Under the pieces are notes generated by a model. The model was not told the origin of the DNA and searched no databases. It was given only the letters and a program-made list of their open reading frames with translations. This document shows, one piece after another, positions 29,755-41,379 of a DNA stretch of 64,000 bases. This DNA comes from Asparagopsis taxiformis. Its lineage: Eukaryota; Rhodophyta; Florideophyceae; Bonnemaisoniales; Bonnemaisoniaceae. Position 1 is the stretch's first letter; every line of letters starts with the position of its first letter. Position numbers and translations under genes: made by a program. The stretch is taken from contig JALQPE010000319.1 of assembly GCA_030407315.1 (NCBI GenBank), positions 1 through 64,000 on the forward strand, written 5' to 3'.

Positions 29755-30187
29755 AGGCTTTTGGCCTACTGCGTTCAGGGCAGAGCAAAGAAGACATTTA
29801 GTAAAGATTACTACATTTTAGCTTACAGATAGTTTGAATCAAAACATCTACAGCATTTTCGGAAAACCATAAGTAAAGGAGGAATTTACTCGACTTCTTC
29901 ACCGTCACCATCACGATGGGACTCAGAACGTCACGGTAGAGTGAAAAGACAGTTGTCTCTCTTCGTTCGAATGACTGTAAGGCAGTAATCACTCGCTGAG
30001 CTCGCAAATTGATGTTGCACATCAAATTTTTCTTGTTGAGCAGCGATGCTGATGAAATGCACTTCAGGGCAAATCTATTACATTTCTTATGGGCTTTGCC
30101 GAGCTGGAAAGCATCGTCAGGAAAAACTAGAATTCTGCTAGACGGATCTGGTGCCTTGGGAAATGCACGTAGCTAGAATTTACAGCA

Positions 30188-31354
30188 ATGGAGGACATGA
30201 AGAGGCAACGAGACTTCACAGTTTCACGAGCGGCAAAGAGGACACTTGTGCAATTTGCATGCTTCCGCCATACTTACAACACTGGTGATTTTATCCTCTC
30301 ATCAATATTTCTCCGGGAGGCATGTGATAACTATTATGACAGGCTTTTAAGAGAAGAACGAAGGAGATCATTACTTTCAAATGAGTTTGATTTGGGCGTA
30401 TTGGATGAGTTTGAGTGCTTCAGACGCTTTCGACTGACAAAATGCCACTTACTACAGGTCATTGAAGGTATTTGATGGGCTGATTCTACGTGGAATACCG
30501 GAAGAAGGCGATACAAAACTAATGGCACAGAATCATTTTGTATCTTGACAAGAAGATTAAGCGCACCATGCGTGTGGATTGACTTGGAGAAAGAGTTTCA
30601 TCGGACGGCGCCTGTTCTTTGCGAGATATTTCACGACGCACTGGATGCATTTGTTGACCAGTTCGAACATTTGCTAACTGTTTTTAACTCCGGTTTCATT
30701 CAATCCCGAGCACAAATGTACGCTCTTAAAGTACAAGAATCTGGTGCCCCTTTAGACAGCTGTATCGGTTTTCTTGACGGAACTAACAATTATATCAGTA
30801 AGCCAAAAGGACTCATGCAAAGGGCTACATATAACGGGCACAAGAAGCGTAATTGTCTAAAGTTCCGGGGTGTTTCGCTGCTGGATGGAAGAATTGGAAA
30901 CCTGTATGGACCCGTAGAAGGCAGACGTCATGATATGACTCTGTTTAGGGAGTCAGGACTAGAGAATGAGTTGAGAAATCATTTGGTAGTGGGAGGGAGG
31001 CAGTTCTATCTCTATGCGGATTCAGCGTACTCCCTGAAGCCCTATCTAATTGTGGGATACAAAGGAGACGTGTCGGAGCAGGAGCGGGAATTCAATAAGA
31101 GGATGTCAGCAGCAAGGTCTACAGTGGAATGGGCGTTTAAGGACATTAAGCAGCATTTTGCTCATGTCGATTTCACTCGTAAAATGAGAATCGGAAAATC
31201 CCCCGTTGCCTCCTGGTATTAAGCATCATGTATCCTGACAAATATACGTACTTGCTTTTATGGGACGCAAACTTCGAGGTACTTCAATTGCGAACCGCCC
31301 AAATTTGAAGAGTACTTATCAATCGGTACATATCAAGTGGAGGAAAGTGCGTAG
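30188..31354 (+). pseudogene. HARBI1-like transposase of the Harbinger element, two nonsense codons
   Basis: One reading frame from ATG 30188 to TAG 31352-31354 (about 388 codons, full family length). It contains two in-frame stops: TGA at 30473-30475 and TAA at 31220-31222. Codons on both sides align with the transposase at 27310-28470, so these are point stops and not ends. The catalytic core is well preserved: GFLDGTN (first Asp), GPVEGRRHDMTLF, YADSAYSL (second Asp) and STVEWAFKDIKQHF (Glu). The C-terminus after the TAA still reads like the homologue (CFYG, then PPKFEEY). The TGA is at the same site as a TGA in the copy at 39 kb. Confidence 0.87.
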
Positions 31355-32474
31355 ATAAACAAGTGGAATGATTTGCTTTACTTGAGATAGGGCGTGCAAG
31401 TATCTGAGAGCTTCACTTTTCTTTATTAAACTGAATTCATTTCTTTCATGCCTATTCTAATTTACTAGCAAGGAAATATGAACAACAAAAGAGCGAAATA
31501 GGGGCATGGTTTGGAACGTTAGCAGAGAGGCGCTGGGCCCTTACGTAGCCTGGTTCGGTTTTTGCCACGCTTCGAGTTGATTGAGTTGTGCAATCTTCAC
31601 TGTCGCAGATGCACACGAATCATGAAACTCTCTTTATACCCGACAGCGACCGTTTACAGCATGTTGTGATTCGTTGTCTACGTTCGTCGTCAATGTTGAC
31701 ATGATCCTGGGACATAAGTCCTTTTCCACGCGTCCGCATTGATGCAATCGCTATGAGCAAGGTTTCACGATTCCGCGTCACAAGCGTGTTACAACGTATC
31801 AAGAGACATTTTGGTGTAACAAACCACCTCATGATTTCACTTTTCCACGTACAATCCATCACCCATGCAGACTCACATAGCACTGAAGAGTGTACCTCTT
31901 TTCGCTTTCCACATGTCCTTCCGCGCATCTTCATCCCATGTATGTAACTACGACTAGCCGTTTATCCGGACATATTTGTGCCGCTACAATATTTTACAGC
32001 TTGGAGAAAGAGGTAATAAAATGTCCGTCATGTATCCTCGATATTTCTTCACATGACATTGCGCTATACCGACTTTGGTTTCCTATCGACAGCGTTGCAG
32101 TTGCAAGTAACGTTCCTTATCAAACCAGTCAACCGTCCACGTTTTCTGATTCAAGAAACTATACATTTTTTGTAGCACAACCTAACAACAGTATAAGTTC
32201 TCTCATATTGACCATTGCTTTTAATTCACCACGATCTCAAACTTGATACTCAGCCACCTGAAACGTTGGACGCACCCATTATATTTTCTTCCGCTAATGG
32301 ATGTACATCCCGCACAAAAGCTCCAACCACACTACTAGTGTGGGATGTAAACTGGTAGGTTAGTAACCTACCAGTTTGAAATCCCTTCAAATCGACGTGA
32401 CTTTCTATCAAAACGTCGCATCAGCATTCTCATTTGGTCTGAAACACCAAACCTGCTTCCCTTTCTCACGAATA
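31355..32474. other. spacer inside the Harbinger element, with a long hairpin
   Basis: No gene recognised. A near-perfect hairpin lies at 32342-32385. Its centre is a 29-bp palindrome (arms AAACTGGTAGGTTA and TAACCTACCAGTTT around one G) with outer arms GGGAT and ATCCC. It sits about 90 bp beyond the stop of the FkbM-like gene and could mark a transcript 3' end or be a small inserted repeat. Confidence 0.6.
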
Positions 32475-33556
32475 TCAGATCCTTAAACACATTCTCGAAT
32501 AGAAAATACCCCCTGTCTGAAACTTTCGCAGAATACGTTGTTTGTACTCCATGACAATCACGTCAATCTGCACCTTCTCCCAGTCAATGCCCTTCAGAAT
32601 TGGGAGTTCATACCCTCCCACATCAAGACTCATAAAATTCCACCCGCCCTTCCATTCCAATCTGACGTAGTACTTTTCGTGCTGTTCTACATTTGATCTC
32701 TCTTACACCGACAAATTGTCCACGATACTTCTCCTCACTCGCGTGCTGCGAAGTATCAACACCAAATCCATCCTTTCCACGCACAACACCGCTATACGCA
32801 TCCGTGAACGAGAATTTCACAAATCGCTCTTCGCCCGACAGACATATATCCACCTTGGTGATAATGGCGTTCCTGCATCAACTCTTGATGGTATTTCGGA
32901 TTGGCTTCAGCGCATGCACCATCCCAGCCCAGACAGCGGTCTAGGAACCATGTGTTACTCCGCTGTTTGGCATGGTTGGCGGCAATATCCAGATAACGTG
33001 GACGACGCCCATGTTGTCGATTGTTGTGGAAGCTTTCGTTGAAGTACATGGTATAGACAAACCATTTTTTTACATCTAATGATGTGAAATGCTTATCGTA
33101 GAGGTGCAATCGTTTCGTATCATGTTCCAATTCACGCCATAGAGCACATTTTGACGGGACGGAAAGCTCTTCATGACCTGATTTCATATACCCCTTCGTG
33201 GCGTATTGCGGTATCACATATGGATTATTCTCGTTGTGCTCTTCCTCCACATGTGTTTCCGTACTGTCCGATAGTGTAGCCACGTTCCACTTTCGGCTTT
33301 TCGAAACAGCGGATGATGCTATGTGAGGAATCGGGATAGGAGACGTGGTAGATTTTGTGGAGAATGAAGGCGATGAAGAATTTTTACAGTTGCCGTTGTG
33401 ATAGGAGAGGGAGAGCATAATGAGGGACAATGGGAAGAATGTTGCGTGCACAGCTGCAGACAACGGAACTAGTGCAAAGAAGCGCCTGAGCGTCAGAATA
33501 CGATGTTTGAGCGCGCGAAACTCGGACAAGTTGCTCTTTGTACACATGACAGACAT
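32475..33556 (-). pseudogene. FkbM-family methyltransferase-like gene, two frameshifts
   Basis: Three overlapping frames join into one protein of about 360 residues. The N-terminus has a hydrophobic stretch around residues 25-50 (FFALVPLSAAV, then FFPLSLIMLSL), a possible membrane anchor. The SAM-binding motif region reads YLDIAANHAKQRSNTWFLD, followed by CLGWDGACAEANPKYH, the FkbM pattern. After a shift near 32875 comes VDICLSGEERFVKFSF. After a second shift near 32640 come the late motif FMSLDVGGYELPILKGIDW and VDVIVMEY-like sequence (read here as IDVIVMEY). FkbM enzymes O-methylate sugars or small molecules. The gene lies between the two Harbinger genes, so it looks like cargo. Frameshifts may be decay or sequencing error. 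Confidence 0.72.
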
Positions 33557-33984
33557 TTAATGTGAACGTTGGGATGATGATGACAAAGGTAGTGGGTTGT
33601 ATGTGCGTTGCATGATTGATGACGAGCTTTCGCGCGGAAATTTGATAAGCTGCGTTTTTTGAATGAGAATCGTGGATGGTGTGCCGAGTGTCAGAGGCAA
33701 ACAGTCGGCGAGACCATCATTTTAGGTTACCTCATATTTTCATGGAATTGTACGCAACGTGATATGATGGACGGGTCGACATTAAAATTTTTTGCAGCCG
33801 GGGAAAACACGTATCGTAGACTGACTGTTCTCGGGTTGATCAGGTAGATGGTCGTGCTGTGCGATGAATAATGTTGAGCAAAGTCCACTGTTACCCTGCA
33901 GCCGATGTTGAACTTTGGCAATTGCCAATACTTAAGAATTTAAAGGGAAGGGGTGGATCCAAGCGAGCGGAATGAAAAGAGTTT
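33557..33984. other. spacer between the FkbM-like and Myb-like genes
   Basis: AT-rich sequence without a recognised gene. It would hold the FkbM-like promoter and the 3' end of the Myb-like gene. Confidence 0.4.
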
Positions 33985-35232
33985 CTATAGCGAACGTGTT
34001 ACCTCATACGAAGACACGTTCGCTCGCAGGGTATGGATGGGTGCTATAGTTGGCTTGATGAATACAAGATTGGAAATCGTCCAGTCTACGTATTTTACTA
34101 TTTTTACCAGCTCACAAGATGTATTATCATTTGCACTACCACCGCCGTATGCACCACCATGGCGCTTACACGCCTCCAAATCACGACGCATATCTTTCCA
34201 AGCCTGTGAAAATGCTCTATCCTTTTCTGCCTGCGCTCTCTGCTGAGCAGCAGCAAGCTCCACTTCCGCCTTTTTTATATCCAACTCCTTTGCAACATTT
34301 TCCGCTGCTTTCGCAGCCTGTTCTCTTCTCGCTTTGGCTTCCTCTCGCTGCGCTTTGAATATGTCACGCTTCAATTTGATAGCCCTCTCAGCATTAACAT
34401 TCTCCCTTTCGACCTTCATCCTTTTTATTTCAAGCTCTTTTTCGTGCCGCTCGTTTTCTATTTTCGCCTGTTCCATCCTCTGTTCCTCTGCTCGCTGCAT
34501 TGAATTGAAAAATGTATGTAGTTTCGATTCCCTTCCCCTCCTTCCCAGCAGCGTGATCGGTGCTGGCGAGGGAAAAAGTTCCGTGACAGGAACAACTCTG
34601 CCTTGTGTGGGAATGGTTTGTGCATCACGAATGTCCACTGTGTTCTGTGGGGATAAAGAAATAGAACGAGTAGAAAGCCTGCGCACCTCGGCACCTGCAG
34701 CTATCAAATCCTAATCATGACGACGCTCCTCGTTCCTCCTCGCCTCTTTTTCATCCTTCTCATGCGCTATTTCTTCGGAAATTTGGACACAGAGACCAGT
34801 GTACTTTACACTTTCCTCTGCTTGAAGGTCAAGAGGCGGCCGTTCCCCTCTATTAAAACGATCCATAATAAATTTGAACCTGTCCATGCAAGTCTTTGCT
34901 GTCGCTTTCCATATCCGAACGTCCTCGATTTCCCTTCCAGTCCTATTTGCGATTTCGTCTTTCATGGCATCGACGAATTCCTCAGATTCGATTAGATACT
35001 CCGCAATGCAATCAAAAGATCTGAGTCGTTTCCCGTGCCTAGCAATATGAACCTTTTCGTTAACGATTTTGGAGAGGAGAATGATGCCCATTTCGCCAGT
35101 ATACTTCCTTCCGGTATATGTTCTCGTTGCTCCTCTCTGACTGCTAGGTCTCGTTCCGCTCGCTATTAATCCCTCTTGTTCTGTTGCTACTTTTTCGCTC
35201 TCCTCAACATTTTCGCCAACCAATCCACCCAT
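33985..35232 (-). pseudogene. Myb/SANT-like coiled-coil protein of the Harbinger element, one nonsense codon
   Basis: Continuous frame of 416 codons interrupted only by TAG at 34711-34713. Residues about 45-140 form a helical Myb/SANT-like unit (MGIILLSKIVNEKVHI, then DAMKDEIANRTGREIEDVRIWKA broken over helices, then CMDRFKFIMDRF) of the kind found in the second protein of PIF/Harbinger elements. The middle of the C-terminal half is a long charged coiled coil rich in Glu, Lys, Arg and Ala. In known Harbinger elements this partner carries the transposase to the nucleus and binds the ends. The assignment rests on pattern and position, not on a profile search. Confidence 0.6.
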
Positions 35233-36240
35233 TCTCCCAACACCACCACCGCTGTTAATGTTGTCCAGGGATCTTTCACTATGCGTGCAACTGCTGTTCT
35301 CATCTAAATCAGTCGCGGAACAAAGACGACGTTGTGTGATAGACTTTGCAGCTCTATTGCAAACGACCGAGGGATCCAGATGAAACGTTTGTTCCTGATC
35401 CCGTGGCTGTGCATTCCTGCCAATTGAACCGTTTTCTTGACGTATTCAAACTGTTTCGAACAGTATTTTGGTTCCTATTCATCTGGTAATCGTCTCCTGA
35501 ATCATGAGAAGTATTTCGAGCTTCGAAGCTGGAAATACTTCTCATCTGGTAGAGGCGCATTCATGAGCTCCCAAATGGTGCTGCGGTAGTTTGGGAAAGA
35601 TCCCATTCTGTTTCAAGTTCAAATTTTTAGTGCTGGAAACAGTTCAACCTTCACCACCAGTGATTACCTTCCATATATGCTATTCACAGTTCCCGTAAGC
35701 TTGTAACGAAATCCCACATTTCTCACCTTTGACGCTTCCTTTCCCTCCAACACGCATGTTGCTCTCACCGTTTATCCAATTGAATTCGTAGAATGAAGGT
35801 GTCGCAATCTCGGCTGATCTAATCGCCCGGATTGCAATTGCGTTGCGTAATCATGAATCGCAACAGGGCCACTTGTGATTGATCTAGACACGAAACGATG
35901 TGCGCACAAAGTGATAGACTTTTGCTGATCACAGTGTCCTGCGAAAACCCTTTGTCTGCATCGCCATGATCTGTTAGAACGAGGTGTTCGAAATAAAATA
36001 CCATGTCTATCTTTGCATGGCTTTCTCAGGTGATCGCAAATATACGTTCAGATAGCAGAGACAGGTGTCCAGTGCATAGACATGTCACGCTTCGAAACCT
36101 AAGAAAATGTCCTCTAAAGTTTGCACAAAGCTTGTACTTTACAAGAAACTTTCATGACTGCGAGCTCGTCTGATGTAATTCAGCATCCAAGTTATCTATT
36201 TCTCCAAGTCCCTCCCCGGACAACAGAAGTCCCAGATAGT
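35233..36240. other. right arm of the Harbinger element, no gene
   Basis: No convincing coding sequence. It contains a 40-bp palindrome at 35505-35544 (arms TGAGAAGTATTTC and GAAATACTTCTCA around AGCTTCGAAGCT, broken only by one G-G pair). Confidence 0.55.
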
Positions 36241-36311
36241 GCACCGTGCCAGCACCGCCGCTGCGCAAAATTAGTCACAAAATAGCCATATGACTATTGC
36301 CAAATTCCTCC
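36241..36311 (-). repeat. right inverted end of the Harbinger element
   Basis: Reverse complement matches 29673-29754; target duplication ATT follows at 36312-36314. The inner part GTGCCAGCACCGCCGCTGCG resembles GTGCCAGCGCCGCCGGCGCA at 37640, which may be a relic of a related end. Confidence 0.85.
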
Positions 36312-36314
36312 ATT

Positions 36315-37600
36315 AGACGAATTCTGGAGTTCCCATATGGGAATATACGGAAATGGCATGGAAATTTTGTGCGCATGGCTGGGCAGAGGAAGCGGTGTTC
36401 GCACGGAGCCTGTGTTTATCACACGCTGTCCAGGGAGCATGTGCAATACCTTACAGTAAAGACAAATTGCATGAATAGTTTTAGCAATTGTGCTACGATG
36501 ATTTCAATGCTTAAGAAGAAGAGTCACGGTTCTTCGTGCACTCGTAACGCGTCAAGTGAAAGACAGTTGTCTCGAAATCTCGACTCTGGGATATGAGCTC
36601 GTATCTGAACGAGATCGTGTGCGGATGTAGCCGCATACAGCGTTCAGATGACATACGCTGTGGACAGCCACGCAGGATGTTTCACATCAACCTTCTATCT
36701 ATTTCATCACTCCCTTCAATCATTTTCTGCTTCGAAGTGGCCCAGATACCAGTGCAGCTATATTGGTCGTGATTATCGTAGCTGCATTGTCTGCGTCATT
36801 CTTTCGCAATCGCAAGGCGCAAGTCGGAAACCGCAATTTCACAGCACAGTGGCGCTATTGTGAATCAAACAATAGACATGCACTGCGTTTATGAGACAGA
36901 CAACAAGGCGCATCTTGTACACGAAAAAGAAGCCAGCACATCGCGCGCGGAGGGTACATCTCGTCGTGCAATTTGCCAGCAATCTAACACATGAACTGCA
37001 TATACCAACGAGCTTTTCCAAGAGTGACGGCTGCACACAAAACCACATCCCTGCAGTCGAAACTAACCAACGATAATCGATGATGTGACGGATGGAGAGA
37101 AAGGTTTGACAGACAGGTACAAATCTGAGCAGAAAGAAATTTTCCCTAGCTGCAGTGTGACATTATTCAGTTGTGGCTAAAATATATCTGCAGGAATAGG
37201 CTCGGAACGAAGTTACTTCGGTGAAAGGATGGAGTGATACCAATCTTGCATCTTGAGTATTTGAGGAACTGTTGGAACTAGTTTATGTTCTGTTTGGCAA
37301 TAAAATGCGCGAGTATTATGCGTGATTGCGGAAATTTATTCGAAAGGAGTGAAAAGGTAAGATAGACTGCAAACGGAACTCTAGCTTCATTCAAATCTGC
37401 TTGCGCAAATGACAAGAGCCATGACACAAAGAGAGCATACTGTAGTGCAATGCCACTTGGCGAAGCGCTTACAGATAGGTGTTTTGCCTCCAATTTTGGG
37501 CACTTTACCCAATTCTTTTATTCCGAAACTATTTTGAACTATCTATTCTAGCAGCAGTGCAATCACTGAACACGTGGCACGTGACACCAGTGATACACTG
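36315..37600. other. no gene seen; one stem-loop
   Basis: Short non-conserved frames only. A two-level stem-loop at 36603-36649 has outer arms ATCTGAACG / CGTTCAGAT and an inner stem TGCGG / CCGCA. Function unknown. Confidence 0.45.
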
Positions 37601-37619
37601 AACTATACACTACAGCTAA

Positions 37620-38590
37620 CATTTTACACTGTATTTACAGTGTGCCAGCGCCGCCGGCGCACCCGTCACTTAGGGTTTTTCGACCACCCTACTGTATCAG
37701 TATTTAGCCTACCTATTGGACACCAACCACAAGGACATTTAGGGCTACAAGCCACATATAAGTTAGTATTTAACTAGAGGCGAACCGCCATGTCCTTTGA
37801 TTGTAAAAGCCAGTCGGAAGCTCGGTGTCCAATCTACCCCCAGGGTGCGTTTTGCCTACTGATTCAGTGTGATTCTCCATTGGCAATGGTGCTTGGCACT
37901 CTTCCGGTCCCTTTTCGCTGATTCAGCTTCTCAATGTCGGGACGCTGTATCAGCATTACCCCTACCACGCGTCACCGGTGGTGGGCGTGCCCCTCAATCA
38001 GGTGTCTTCGGCTGCTTGGTGCCCATCCGGAGGTATGGTTGCGAGCCACTCCCAACTTCCGTTTCGCAGTCTCATTGCAGCCTGCTTCGACTTTGGCTAT
38101 AGTGTCTGGCCTGCTTCTGGAACTCATTCCCCGCTGTATCAGCTTTCTGTCCTGGCCGTCGTGCTGGTTCAGCAACCCCCCGCCGACCAATCGGACTTGG
38201 TTATTGATGTGCTCCCAACTATCGTTTTGCGGTCTCATGGAAGCCTGCTTCGTCTTTGGCTATAGCGCGGACCGCGCCGACACTGGTCACTCAACTGATT
38301 CAGTCTGTGACTGGATAATCTGCTGGATCAGCTTTCCTTTCCCCGATACCACGCGTCACCGGTGGTGCGCGTGCCCTTCGGTCAGGTATCTTCGGGTGCC
38401 TGGTGCCCGGCTCTTGAGCCACTGCCCCTCTCCCGCTGTACCAGCGTATCGCTGTATGTATCGCTGTACCAGCGGCCGCCCTACTCTCCAGGGCTCCCCC
38501 TTCGTTTTCCCTTTTGCTTCTTATACAATGCACTCATCCCTTTTGTGCCTGGTGTTCTCCCTTCTTCCCTATTAGAGTTGGTGAACCACC
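37620..38590. repeat. diverged internal direct repeats (GC-richer block)
   Basis: CACGCGTCACCGGTGGTG with about 70 following bases occurs at 37966 and again at 38351. A second unit (GCTTCGACTTTGGCTATAG / GCTTCGTCTTTGGCTATAG) occurs near 38086 and 38248. Several frames are open at once, but none resembles a protein I know. It is best treated as an old repeat, possibly the body of the SINE-like element whose head lies at 38700-38815. Confidence 0.55.
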
Positions 38591-38654
38591 ATCCTTTCGG
38601 TGCACCACCATGACTCACCATGTGACCACAGGATTCTAGACGGATCGTCTGTGT

Positions 38655-38815
38655 GGCCTTACAACCCACACTAAGGCAGGCGATTCGCCTTTGCTCTACC
38701 ACACTCGACCCGAGCCTGACTACCGAGACAGGAGGGCTCGAACATCTCGCGGTGGCTCGCCGATTCGGCTTACAGCCAAGGCTGCCCGTTGTCGAATCGA
38801 CCAAGCCATTGCACT
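38655..38815 (-). repeat. tRNA-like (SINE-type) sequence
   Basis: The minus strand contains a good box A (TGGCTTGGTCG), a possible anticodon arm with loop CTGTAAG (anticodon GTA would be Tyr), and a box B (TGTTCGAGCCC). A second box-A-like TGGTAGAGCA and ATCGCCTGCCTTAG follow. Acceptor and T stems do not pair properly, so this is not a working tRNA gene. It looks like the Pol III promoter head of a SINE. Confidence 0.45.
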
Positions 38816-38853
38816 ACACATACCCTGCAAATGTCCAGAATAAAAGTAGGTTT

Positions 38854-39930
38854 ATGTCTATGGCGTACTACCGAAGTAGGTACCACGAAGAAGATATTAT
38901 CTCTCGTTTGTTGTTGCATGACGCATCATTGGAGTAAAGCGATTAATTGCTCCGAAAGGAGCTGAAAGCAGAGATTTTCTCAACAAATTTCAACTTGGGA
39001 GGGTTGGATGATTATGAATGTTTACGCTGGCTTCGTTTCGGTAAAGAAGAAATGAGAGGTATACTATGTGGTATTTGATGGGAAAATGTTTCGTTCGTAA
39101 CAGAGCGAGGGGAATATAGAGCGTCAGGTATGGAAGGTTTTTGCATTCTATTGCGAAGACTAAGCTCACCTTGCAGGTGGAAGGACTTAGAAAAAGAGTT
39201 CTTCAGATCTTCTACCTCGCTCTGTGAAATATTTCACCATGTAATTGAAGTTTTCTACCAAGAGTACCACCATTTGGTAACATCATTCCACTCTTCAATT
39301 ATACGATCGAGAAGTGAAATGTACGCATCCAAATATTCGAAACTGGAGCTCCCCTGGATAGTTGTGTTGGTTCATTGATGGGAGTAACCTATACATTTGC
39401 AAGCCGAAGGGTACTGTGCAACACGCAACGTACAATGGTTACAAACGTCGTAATTGATTCAAATTTTAGGCGATGACCCTGCCAGATGGTCTAATGTTCT
39501 ATGTTTATGGTCCTGCAGAAGGCAGAAGGCATGATTTAACTATGTTCAGGAACTCCGGAATCGAGCAATATTTACAAGATAGTCTCTTAATCAATGGAAG
39601 GCAGTTCTATGTGTACGCAGATTCTGCATATATTTTGCGGCCGTACATGATGGTTGGCTTTCGTGGCGCAGACTTGGAAGAGGACGAGGCCTTCTTTATC
39701 GTCGAATGTCTTCTGCCCGTATGTCAGTGGAATGAGCATTCAAAGAAGTCAAGAAGTACTTCTCGCATCTTGATCATCAACGGAAACTAAGGGTGGGAAT
39801 GTCTTCAGTTGGGTTATGGTACACCTGTGCATTTGTACTGACTAACTTCCACTCTTGCATTTATAGATCGCAAGCAAGTCGTTATTTCGACTGCAGTCCT
39901 CCAACTATTCAAGAATACATTGCTTTATGA
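38854..39930 (+). pseudogene. third HARBI1-like transposase, heavily decayed
   Basis: Recognisable from RLLLHDASLE onward. It carries in-frame TAA codons near 38936 and 38945, a TGA at 39077-39079, and a frameshift around 39360 where the first catalytic motif should be (GFLD is lost). The C-terminal half is clear: GPAEGRRHDLTMFRNSG, GRQFYVYADSAYILRP, a shifted Glu region near 39720-39750, and SRYFDCSPP. It is diverged from both other transposases here, so at least three Harbinger lineages invaded this locus. Confidence 0.8.
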
Positions 39931-40432
39931 CCGTTTTATTAATATCTGCGAAGGTTTGGTTAACTTCTCAGAGAAAACTTGGAAATCCTTCAAACGGTAG
40001 TAAGCAGAGTAAACATTTACTCACACTCGCCGACTATCTAGCGCTGCAGTGCGGAACATTTAGAGTAGACCAGATTTCAGAATGGACGCATCTGCTTCTC
40101 CATCGTCCTCGTTCTTACTGTTTTCGTCTGCATGAACATTGTCCATGCTACTGCATTTGCACCTGTCCCGCAGGAACCACGCTCTGCTGCACAACAAATC
40201 TATCGGTCCCGTCGGTGCCCCACATAGGCATAATGGACCTCGATTCACATTGCACCATTAAAATTCTATGACTAATAGGAGAGGACATGCGCGCGGCAAT
40301 GAAGGGGCAGATGTCGGGGATAGAGTGAGAGAACGCCAGTTATGTTCTCAGTTTTACGCTCGGACAGCTACAGACTGCGGACAATGAGAGAGGGAAAACA
40401 TACTAGAACTAACTTACTGTACTACAGATATG
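39931..40432. other. no gene seen
   Basis: Flank between the third transposase and the family B solo LTR. No coding or structural signal was recognised. Confidence 0.4.
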
Positions 40433-40437
40433 TAACC

Positions 40438-41114
40438 TGTGGAACGATAGTTCGTTAGACGTAGTAGCTGGTACGAGCCAGTGGACACGCTGTCCTTACG
40501 AAACGAAACGAACGAACAGTGCCACCCGCTGGTGTTTGACTGTATTGGTAGAATGGTAGAAGGTAGAGGTTAGCGAGTAGACACGAGCGTCACGACACAA
40601 CAATCCACGCGAGGATTACGTTCGGTAAACGAGGTGGTACGTCACCAGAGGCGCTCTCAACCAAGCCCGGAGGCACTACACGCAATCAGCCTTACGTGCG
40701 GCGATGGGTACGGAGTACGTAGCTCGACGGAGACGAAGCCTCGTTAGGCGAAAACGTAAACGTAAAACGTAGAAGTCAGTCGTAGACTAGAGCCGTTGCT
40801 CGTTCGATGAATTGTACCCTTTCCCTCCCGGCACGATGCCAATACCTATATAGCCACGATGGCATCGCTTTACAGTGTAAACACTGCTCGTAACGTCCCC
40901 GAATGGGAAAGGACCTTGTGGGTCGCACGTAGGGACCCGTTGGTCCGTTGGTCCGTTGGCCGTTGCCAGTACGTTCGTTGCACACGTGTGCCGGTTGCGC
41001 GCGCGCATGCGCCAGCAATGTTCGTGCATTGCTGTCGCCGGTCGTGTCCGCCAAAATTCGAATTCCGCGGAGATCGTAAATATTTGCAATTTCGGAATTG
41101 CCACGTATACTACA
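40438..41114 (-). repeat. solo LTR of Ty3/gypsy family B
   Basis: Full-length inverted copy of the family B LTR with correct TGT and ACA ends, flanked on both sides by TAACC (40433-40437 and 41115-41119), a 5-bp target duplication. It is more diverged than the two LTRs of the complete element. It records an older insertion that lost its internal part by LTR recombination. Confidence 0.92.
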
Positions 41115-41242
41115 TAACCTCGAGGTTATTGGGGATGCTCAAGTTCCCGCATGTTTACATTACTCAGCACTTCCTATATTCATGGAAAGCGTCCTTCTCT
41201 AATGCAACACCCGGTTTGGCTGCAATATCTTCACCAGATTAT

Positions 41243-41379
41243 CTAATCATGAAATCTCTGGAATATCATCTCGCGAAAAGCGCGCCGATCTTTTGTGTCT
41301 TCTTTTTCTCTAATAAATTGAGCTTCCATACGATTTTTGCGCTCTTCAGCGTCCAGGCGATCCCTTTCCATTTTTGCCA
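41243..41379 (-). pseudogene. C-terminal stump of an unknown coiled-coil protein
   Basis: The minus-strand frame directly abutting the family B 5' LTR gives a charged helix (ERDRLDAEERKNRMEAQ, then FIREKEDTKDRR) ending at TAG 41243-41245. It resembles the coiled-coil ends of Myb/SANT-like transposon proteins. It may be the C-terminus of the gene whose N-terminus lies right of the 3' LTR (54740-55239), but the two flanks share no target duplication, so this is unproven. The remaining 41120-41242 has no gene. Confidence 0.4.

Larger units (their letters stand above)
29673..36311. mobile_element. PIF/Harbinger element with transposase, FkbM-like gene and Myb/SANT-like gene
   Basis: 6.64-kb unit bounded by inverted ends of about 75 bp. 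Both ends begin GGAGGAATTTGGCAATAG and are immediately flanked by ATT on each side, a 3-bp duplication of the length made by PIF/Harbinger. Inside are the two genes autonomous Harbinger elements carry: a HARBI1-like nuclease near the left end (plus strand) and a Myb/SANT-like protein near the right end (minus strand). Between them lies an extra FkbM methyltransferase-like gene. All three genes have stops or shifts, so the copy appears inactive. Confidence 0.75.

Noticed and set aside
37934..38575. 213-residue frame in the GC-rich repeat block
   Set aside because: Several frames are open at once, composition is Trp/Cys-rich and unnatural, and no motif is recognised.
38700..38815. Functional tRNA-Tyr gene
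   Set aside because: Box A, box B and a GTA-type loop are visible, but the acceptor and T stems do not pair, so I call it only tRNA-like.
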